DNA from: Peromyscus leucopus
Lineage: Eukaryota > Chordata > Mammalia > Rodentia > Cricetidae
DNA: 64,000 bases
Assembly: GCF_004664715.2 (NCBI RefSeq)
Contig: NC_051075.1
Location: 25,910,715 to 25,974,714, forward strand
Direction of reading: 5' to 3'
Shown: one piece after another, positions 57,806-64,000 of the stretch
Layout: the number at the start of each line of letters is the position of its first letter
Position numbering within the stretch: the stretch's first letter is position 1
The notes under the pieces: model-generated
Told to the model about the DNA's origin: nothing
Databases searched by the model: none
What the model saw: the letters and a program-made list of their open reading frames with translations, nothing else
Position numbers and translations under genes: made by a program

Positions 57806-58412
57806 ATCCGCACAGGTTCGAAACATATAGAGTCCCATGAAGGAGAAGGAGAGGTAGACACAGTCCCATCTCTAATCAAGAACGTATTTACAGTTGATAC
57901 CTTCTCAAAAAGGGAAAATCAATTTTTTTTTCACATCTTCGGTCTTTTTAAAAAAATTTTACTTTATGTGCATTGGTGTTGTGCCGTGGGTGTCAGGTCC
58001 CTTGGGACTGGAGTTACAGGCAGTTGTGAGCTGCCATGTGGGTGCTGGGAATTGAACCTGAGTCCTCTGGAAGAGCAGCCAGTAACCTTAACCACTAAGC
58101 CATCTCTCTAGCCCCTTTTTTTTCAATAGAGTGCCACTGGGTATATCAACCACACTCTAGGGAAGACACCATGGTCAGGAGTAGTCATTGGCCAACACAA
58201 AACAGACTTTATGTTTTTTGTGCGTAGTTTTTGTTTTCTTTTGGTATTTTTGTTTTTTTATGTTGATTTTCATTTTGAGAGAGAGAGAGAAAGAGAGAGA
58301 GAGAGAATGTGAAGTTGGATGGGGAGGGGGTGGGAAGGATCTTGGTGGAGTTGAAATGTAAATAATATATGATCAAAATACATTGTCTGAAGAAAAATTG
58401 TAAAGAAAAGAC
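57806..58412 (+). mobile_element. Sense 3' segment of the twin-primed L1
   Basis: 'ccgcacaggttcgaaacata', 'gaaggagaaggagaggtaga', 'tctcaaaaagggaaaatc', then after an inserted SINE 'gtgccactgggtatatcaac', a GA-rich stretch, 'gatggggagggggtggg' and the terminal A-rich end are the last about 400 bases of rodent L1, sense. With the inverted segment and matching TSDs it forms one insertion of about 1.0 kb plus the later SINE. Confidence 0.85.
57934..58115 (-). repeat. B2/B3A-type SINE, antisense, nested in the L1
   Basis: 'gtgtcaggtcccttgggact', 'gagttacaggcagttgtgag', 'ctgccatgtgggtgctgg', 'aattgaacctgagtcctct' and 'aagccatctctctagcccc' form an antisense B2-family SINE. It splits the L1 between 'gggaaaatcaa' and 'caatagagtgcc'. 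The T-rich word ttttttttca flanks it on both sides as a TSD, so the SINE is younger than the L1. Confidence 0.88.
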
Positions 58413-58423
58413 AGCTTACTAAA
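58413..58423. repeat. Right TSD of inverted L1 insertion
   Basis: Exact copy of 57231-57241, directly after the L1 A-rich tail. Confidence 0.85.
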
Positions 58424-58729
58424 GTGGCAGCATGCACATTCTGGTTCTATTTGTTTAGATCTGTTTCTTCTTTTTTCCTCATTCCTGTTCAAATATGAAA
58501 GGGCTGATCCCTGCAAAGCTTCTGTGCCTCCCAGGATACCATGAGTCAAGAAGATGCAGTGTAGGGAACTAAAGGTATTAAGAAGAAAGAAACCAAAGGG
58601 TCCATCCCCCCAACCCACAGCCTCGGGCCACACTCCTGTTTTCCTCGGGTACAGGATCTGTTGGTGGCTGGTTCTCTTCTGAGGCTCCATCTGCTCTAGA
58701 CAGGCCAGCCACATTTCCACCACGATTGC
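58424..58729. other. Unique sequence, no gene recognised
   Basis: A minus-strand open frame of 116 codons (58373-58723) overlaps the L1 tail and resembles no family. Confidence 0.35.
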
Positions 58730-58928
58730 CAGGATGATTGTCCCGCCTCCTCCCTTTGTTTAGCCAATCTGGGTTGTGGCTGTCCTGCTAATCTCTGGGT
58801 TGCCTCACAGACTTCTGTTGGATCCTACACAGGTCTAGAATCTGAGCAACTAATTCCTTGCATTAAATTTCCTTTGTTTTGAATACTCAGAGTGGGTGTA
58901 TACTCCTGGTTGGGCTCTGACTAATACA
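58730..58928 (+). mobile_element. Possible old LTR/MaLR 3' part
   Basis: 'gcaactaattccttgcatta' followed by 'aatttcctttgttttgaata' and the end 'gggctctgactaatacag' resemble the 3' end of a mammalian LTR-type repeat that finishes ...gaaccctgactaatacag. The 5' part is not recognisable. Confidence 0.35.
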
Positions 58929-59021
58929 GTTAGTAGAAGAATTATAAATGAGTGCAAACCCGTAAGGACAAATAAGATAGAACCAGAAATAGCTGTAGCT
59001 GTGCAACATCAATGCATTTTT

Positions 59022-59150
59022 CCCTGCATAGCTTTGGAGCCTGCCCCGGAACTCACTCTGTAGCCCAGGCTGGCCTCGCACTCACAGAGATTCACCTGGC
59101 TCTGCCTCCCGAGTGCTGGGATTGAAGGCGTGTGCCACCACTGCCCGGCT
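59022..59150 (-). repeat. B1 SINE, antisense, 3' truncated
   Basis: 'gcatagctttggagcctgcc', 'tagcccaggctggcctcgca', 'gagattcacctggctctgc', 'gtgctgggattgaaggcgtg' and 'ccaccactgcccggc' form an antisense B1. The poly(T) and the first part are missing at the left. No clear TSD. Confidence 0.88.
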
Positions 59151-60714
59151 ATCCATACACTTTTTGTACAACACAAATGAACAGAGGAAATGGATGGAGG
59201 GCAGTATTAGTAGAGCAGGGAGGGCCACATGCAAAGTACCTGAGGCGGGAGACACCAGCAAAGGGCCTTGGGAGCCCTTTGGAAAATCAGAAACCATGGA
59301 TGGTATGAAATGTGGCCGGAGAAAGTGGAGGATTTCTTGGAAGTGCATATATGTCTCCTTGCTCACCTCACTGAACACTTGCTCACCTTACTGCCTGAAG
59401 ACTGAACAGATCCAGATGTGGAGCAGCAAAGTGGTCCTATACTAAAAATACGGTAATGGGGTGACCTTCTTCCTTGTTTGCCATACACAACCTTGGGTAA
59501 AACATGAATTAGAAGTACTGCCTAAGAAAAACGCCAGATAATTATCAATAAGCCCACGTTAAACAAACACAACCATGGCATTTGTAGAAAACAATAAAGA
59601 AATGTACCGAAGCACCTTGGAAGACATATTAATTAGCAACAACATATAGAGTACTGATGAATGAAAGAGAAAGGACTGAACTGGAGGAAAAGAAGCCATC
59701 AAGTATTTCTTGGTTCAGCAGTAAACAACAATTGCATTGCCAAACAGATGATCAGTGATGGTAATGAGGTAGACTTTCATCAAGGAGGGCTAAGGGTGTG
59801 AGTTTTGTGAATAATATTTAAAACTGATAAATTAGGACAGCACGTTGAAATTTTTCCTAAGTCTTTTCTATTCCTCTCTCCAAGTCTCTGTAAGTTGCTG
59901 GCAAACCTTGATATGTATTGGTGTGCAGCTGCACAATTCCAATCACCACTTTCATTGGAAGTGATGGTCCCCCCTACTCCATCTGTCATCTGTCTATCTG
60001 AGTCTCTTCTTCATGTAAGGATAAAAATCATATGGAATTTGCCTCTCCCTCCCCATTTGGCATAACTTCACCATGGCTAATTATATCTGCAGAGACCCTG
60101 TTTCCAAAGGTCACTTTTTGAAATTCCATGAGAGACACAGATGGAAGCACTATTGAAGCCAATGCAATCAGGAGAGGCATAATGTTTAGAAATGTGGCAG
60201 TGGATTTTAAAAGAAGCTAAAAGTCAAAGGTGTTTTCACATCTGGAAAGTGAACTGGTATGTGTAAGTGGATGATGTGTCTTCGTATGAGCCTGGGAATG
60301 GACATGAATGCCTGCAGCATATTGATCCCTAGATCCTCCCTGTCAAAGGGGAGGACCATACTTCTACTTCTGGTTGGGTAGGCACGGTAAAATGAGTAGT
60401 TCTGAACCATAAGTCTCAGCTGAAACAGCCTGAGACTATTGAGCTCTATACTTCCTGCCACATGGAGGGGAAAACAGACTGAGGCAGAGTTTCTGTCAGC
60501 CTGAATGACTTCAGTGAGCTCTGTGTACCGTTAGTGTGTCCTTTATGAATGGGGTTAATGTCCTTATAGCTTTGATTCCAAGGTGGTATCTTGCTTCTTT
60601 CACCACGTGAGCACCCAATGATAAGGTACTGTCTATGAATGAGGAAATAGGCCTTCACCAGATACCAGATACAGAACCTGTGGGGAAAACGAAATCTGTA
60701 GAAGCCAGTTCCCA
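59151..60714. other. Unique sequence, no gene recognised
   Basis: About 1.55 kb with no identifiable repeat or gene. Open frames of 60-110 codons are scattered on both strands without family resemblance. Confidence 0.4.
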
Positions 60715-60716
60715 TA

Positions 60717-60830
60717 ACTGAAAGATTTCTTTTGATTACAAGGCCCCCGTTTATAGAATTTAATTACAGCAGCACAAATGGGCTGTTGTATGTATCTACT
60801 CATATTGGGCATAAGGTGGGTATGAGGAGG
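60717..60830. promoter_or_regulatory. Candidate conserved non-coding element
   Basis: Short repeat-free block with 'cttttgattacaaggccccc' and 'agaatttaattacagcagca' (TAATTA at 60761-60766). TCF/LEF-like CTTTTGAT lies near 60730. Suggestive but short. Confidence 0.28.
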
Positions 60831-62430
60831 AAAAGATTCTTTGCTGTAATCTCCTGAGATCCAGGCTTGTTACAACCTAACCGATCTTGACAGACATAAG
60901 ACTTAGAGTATGATTTGAATTTTATACAGTGCACACCTACTGTTTTGATGAATCAAGAGGTAAACGAGATTCACTTAAGAAATAAGACATGAACCCACCA
61001 AGCACTGGCTGTTTCAGCAGGCTGCTTTGTAATGGTGTGCCCTCTAAGGGCAGTGAACTCTAACTTGTTATGGACATTGGGCACAAGTGTATACGTCTAC
61101 ACTGTCGTTTTCAGGCTTTTCTCTGCTTTCCTTTGGTATCATGGCTCGAAGAGTGGTACACTGAATTAATCTTGAATTGTGGATATAGCTTGCTTTCCAC
61201 ATTATTCCATGTAAAAAGATTTGCTTCATTAAGTCTAGTCTTTTATTTCTGACCTTTATCTGTGTCTAATCCTTTCCTTTCCTGAATGAAGAAGAAAGGA
61301 TTATAAAAACTTACTTTCCAATTCTTTCTTCAAAAAGACTTTTTCCTCTCTGTAAATGATCCATTGTGTTTTACTTGGTATAAATTTATACCTATTTCAA
61401 AATGTTTTGTTCTAGATTTCCTATTGCCTTGGAGTATTTGCTGCAAAGAATGAAGCATAACCATTATATTGTCCCAGTTGGTTCTGGTAGATTGACTTCA
61501 TCTTGTAGATAAATTCATAATTCATTTGCACATCTGGTTATGAACATATCCTAGGTGCTGGCCTTTAATTCTTAATACAAATAGTTATTCTATATATGAT
61601 TAATTCATTATTTTAGTAGCTGGATTCTGATTTTCATTGATATCAGTCTTTGTATATAGTCATTATAGGGAAAATGCAGCCACATTGTAGGTGAAAATCA
61701 AGTTAAAATAAATACTTTGAAAGTTTTTGAATTGGTAGACGATCCCAACAAGTGCCACCAGACTGAACAGAAATTACACATTTGGAAGGTGCCATTCTTA
61801 TTAGCCAAGAAATTGGTATATCTAAGTTTATCCTAAGGGAATAACACATAATTCAAAACCAAGATATAATGTAATCCCCCAAATCCTTTATTTCCTATAC
61901 ACTGGTAGGTTATATTGAAAGCAGAAGTTTACTTGGGTTCAGTCACTGATTTTGTAGCAAGAAAACCTCATAGGTGGATCTCTGTACTTCTATCAGAAAG
62001 AAAAATACAGTCATCTTAAGAAAGCATTCGAACTGAAAATGTCAGTAAATGTTTCCAAAAAGATAGCTTTGAGAACCTTCATGCCCAGGTGGCATGCATT
62101 CACTAGGCTTCTACGCAGAACTCCAATTTTCCTTTCTAATTTGTAATTCTCAAAAAACTTTTATTGAAAAACAAAGTCACCTCTTAACCTTTAAGAAAGG
62201 AAGTCGTCTCCCCCAGACTATAACAGTGAAGCACCACCCAGCATTCTCATCTGTTCCTCTCCAGTGACTATCTTGTTAGTGGCTTAGTGTTAAGTTCTAC
62301 AAATCGCACATAGTTCATTCCTATTGCAAAAGGAGTTCTACATATATAGGTCCTAGACTGTGAATAGGGTGTTTATTCAGTACATTTTCTATTGTTGTAC
62401 AGGTCAGCTGCCAATCTACTGTCCAATTCT
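60831..62430. other. Unique AT-rich sequence, no gene recognised
   Basis: About 1.6 kb, strongly AT-rich from 61250 to 62050, with no repeat or coding region recognised. Confidence 0.4.
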
Positions 62431-62439
62431 CTCCTTCAG

Positions 62440-63035
62440 GACACCTGCAAGGGTGATATATCCTCTCTCTTCAAGGTAGGCAAGGGCACCTGTATCAGGC
62501 TTTCTTTTGGGCCACCAACCAGCTCCCAAATCATGACATGGAAACCCATTATTAATTATGAATGCTCGGCTTTATCTTATAATTGTCCCACTAGCTCTTA
62601 GAACTTAATTTGACCTGTTTCTCTTCATCTATGTTTTGCCTCGGGACTTTTTACCTTTCTTTCATTCTGTATGTCCTACTTTTCCTGCTTCTTCCATGTC
62701 TGTCTGTCTGGCAGCTGCCTGGCTGGCCCCAGACATCTCCCTGTCTTTCTCCCTCATCTTTCTTCTCTTCCTCAAGCCTAGATTCCTCCTACCACTTCTC
62801 TCTGCCCCCCCCAGCCCTGCCTATCCCTCTATTGCCCAGCTATTAACCATTCATCTTTTTATTAGACCAATCAGATGCCTTAGGTAGGCAAGGTCCAACA
62901 GCAACACATCTTTACATAATTAAACAAATGCAGCATAAACAAATGTAACACACCTTTACATAGTTAAAATGATATTCTGTAACATAAACAAATGTAACAC
63001 CTCTTTACATAGTTAAGATAATAGTCCACAGTAGC
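62440..63035 (-). mobile_element. ERV-type LTR, antisense (RMER17-like)
   Basis: Read in reverse, the segment starts tgtgctactgtggactatt, carries tandem-like 'agaggtgttacatttgttta' and 'aaggtgtgttacatttgtt' units, then 'gattggtctaataaaaagat' with an AATAAA signal. A purine-rich region and 'cataattaataatgggttt' follow, ending near 'aaagcctgatacaggtgc'. I recognise the order as a common rodent LTR, probably ERVK-type; the name RMER17 is from memory. A plus-strand reading gives pyrimidine-rich chance frames. Confidence 0.58.
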
Positions 63036-64000
63036 ACACAACCAATTCCAATTAATGAACGTTATGTTCATGGAAGTGCTGATATTTAGCAAAGAATATA
63101 TAAGGTTATAGTTACTTGGTAAATGTATTTCGAGCAATGCACAATTCAAATTCATCCCAAGGGAAGGAAATGGCCTTTGAAGTTGATGTTAATGAGATTC
63201 TCCACAGGGCCTCAGATCGGGAGATTCAGGAGAGCATGGCTAGCCTGGAACCTGCAAGCTAGATACTAAATATGCACCTGTTGAGTAGATGAACGAGGAC
63301 TGTGGGGACGCCTGAGTGATCGTAATTTTAGTATTTTATTTAAATTGTTCTTATTTTTTAAGCTTATTCAAACATAAAAAAATCATGCTTTATAAAAAAG
63401 AAAATGCATTACTCAGTAAGACTAGCAGTAATATTATGGCTTTCCATAGAATGTTAGAACAATCTAAGGAGAAAAAGTCAGTAGGTTTTGCCTTCTGTTC
63501 CTGAAACCCTTTGAGGAGATGTTCTAGAGGTCAGTGTCGATCATTTGAGTAACAACGGTGATTTTCTTCTTTTGTTTCATTTTAATGACTTGGAGTTGTT
63601 GAATATTTGTGTTCTGCCATATTTCAAATGTTGGCACTCTAACCACCAATGTGATAGTGTTTGAAAGTAGACAAGGGAGGTGACGGGGTCGCATGAAGTC
63701 ATAAATGTTGGCTCCATCTTGATAGAATTAGTGATTTTACGAGAGAAGTGAGAGACCACCTAGCTTCTCTGAGTAGAAGTACCATGCCTGTGAGTCAGGA
63801 AGAAGACGGCAGTAAGAACTGAGTGAATCCCAACCTTGATCTTGAACGTTCTAGCTTCCAAAACCATGAGAAAAAAAATGTCTTTTGGTTAAGCTGTGGT
63901 ATTTGATGATGACAGTTTTGAGGTTCAGTCACAAGTCAAATCCTATTGTCTCAACAGCTATAGATGTGATATTATTTATATGTGAAAGTCATTCTCCTTT
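63036..64000. other. Unique sequence, no gene recognised
   Basis: About 1 kb to the window end, AT-rich, with no identifiable repeat or gene. Confidence 0.4.

Noticed and set aside
1..64000. CRISPR arrays, operons, bacterial-type signals
   Set aside because: No regularly spaced direct repeats with unique spacers. The periodic repeats are microsatellites, and the whole window has vertebrate-type repeats.

Overview
This window looks like non-coding mammalian DNA from a muroid rodent, most likely a cricetid and probably a deer-mouse-like (Peromyscus-type) species. B1, B2, B3 and B4 SINEs, rodent L1 3' UTR fragments, rodent MaLR-like LTRs and long (TG)n microsatellites are spread throughout. The B1 copies near 15.7 kb and 31.2 kb carry a 'ggcgcaaagctacacagag' type right half, which I associate with cricetid B1; this species call rests on memory of repeat consensus, not on a search. 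I find no protein-coding gene, exon, tRNA, rRNA or CRISPR array I can support. The open reading frames are short, lie in repeats or microsatellites, or match no family I know. The best reading is intergenic or deep-intronic gene-desert sequence.

Layout. 0-9 kb: a B4, a B3 with a long TG/CT tract, two stretches that look like conserved non-coding elements (about 4.56-4.86 and 6.08-6.85 kb), and an antisense L1 3' UTR (8.27-8.95 kb). 9-18 kb: an old B1-type SINE, a B2 with clear target-site duplications (TSDs), a B4 with an AAT tract, a tiny L1 tail, a B1, another B2-type SINE and three TG microsatellites. 18.8-23 kb: a long antisense L1 (C-terminal ORF2 plus 3' UTR), a solo ERV LTR with a TATA box, then about 1.3 kb I cannot classify. 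23-30 kb: mostly unique, with two conserved-looking AT-rich blocks and an antisense L1 3' UTR piece. 30-34.5 kb: a B4, a MaLR-like solo LTR with a 5-bp TSD, a B1, a GA-rich B2-type SINE, an old B1 and a MIR. 34.5-44 kb: largely unique DNA with possible regulatory blocks, ancient L2, MER5-like and MER20 remnants, and two B3 SINEs. 44-48 kb: two sense L1 3' UTRs, one carrying a 61-bp LTR fragment. 48-57 kb: mostly unique, plus an L1 5'-UTR-only insertion with a 20-bp TSD, an AT microsatellite, a B4, two MaLR-like LTRs, an L2 and a MIR. 57.2-58.4 kb: an L1 with an internal inversion and a matching TSD. 58.7-64 kb: mostly unique, with a truncated B1 and an antisense ERV-type LTR.

No genes work together here. 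Functional potential, if any, lies in the AT-rich, TAATTA-containing blocks that resemble developmental enhancers and in exapted transposon pieces. I saw no new biological system. The most informative structures are the retrotransposition scars: the inverted L1 and the 5'-UTR-only L1 copy. All repeat names are from recognition of consensus-like sequence without RepeatMasker, so subfamily names are provisional.
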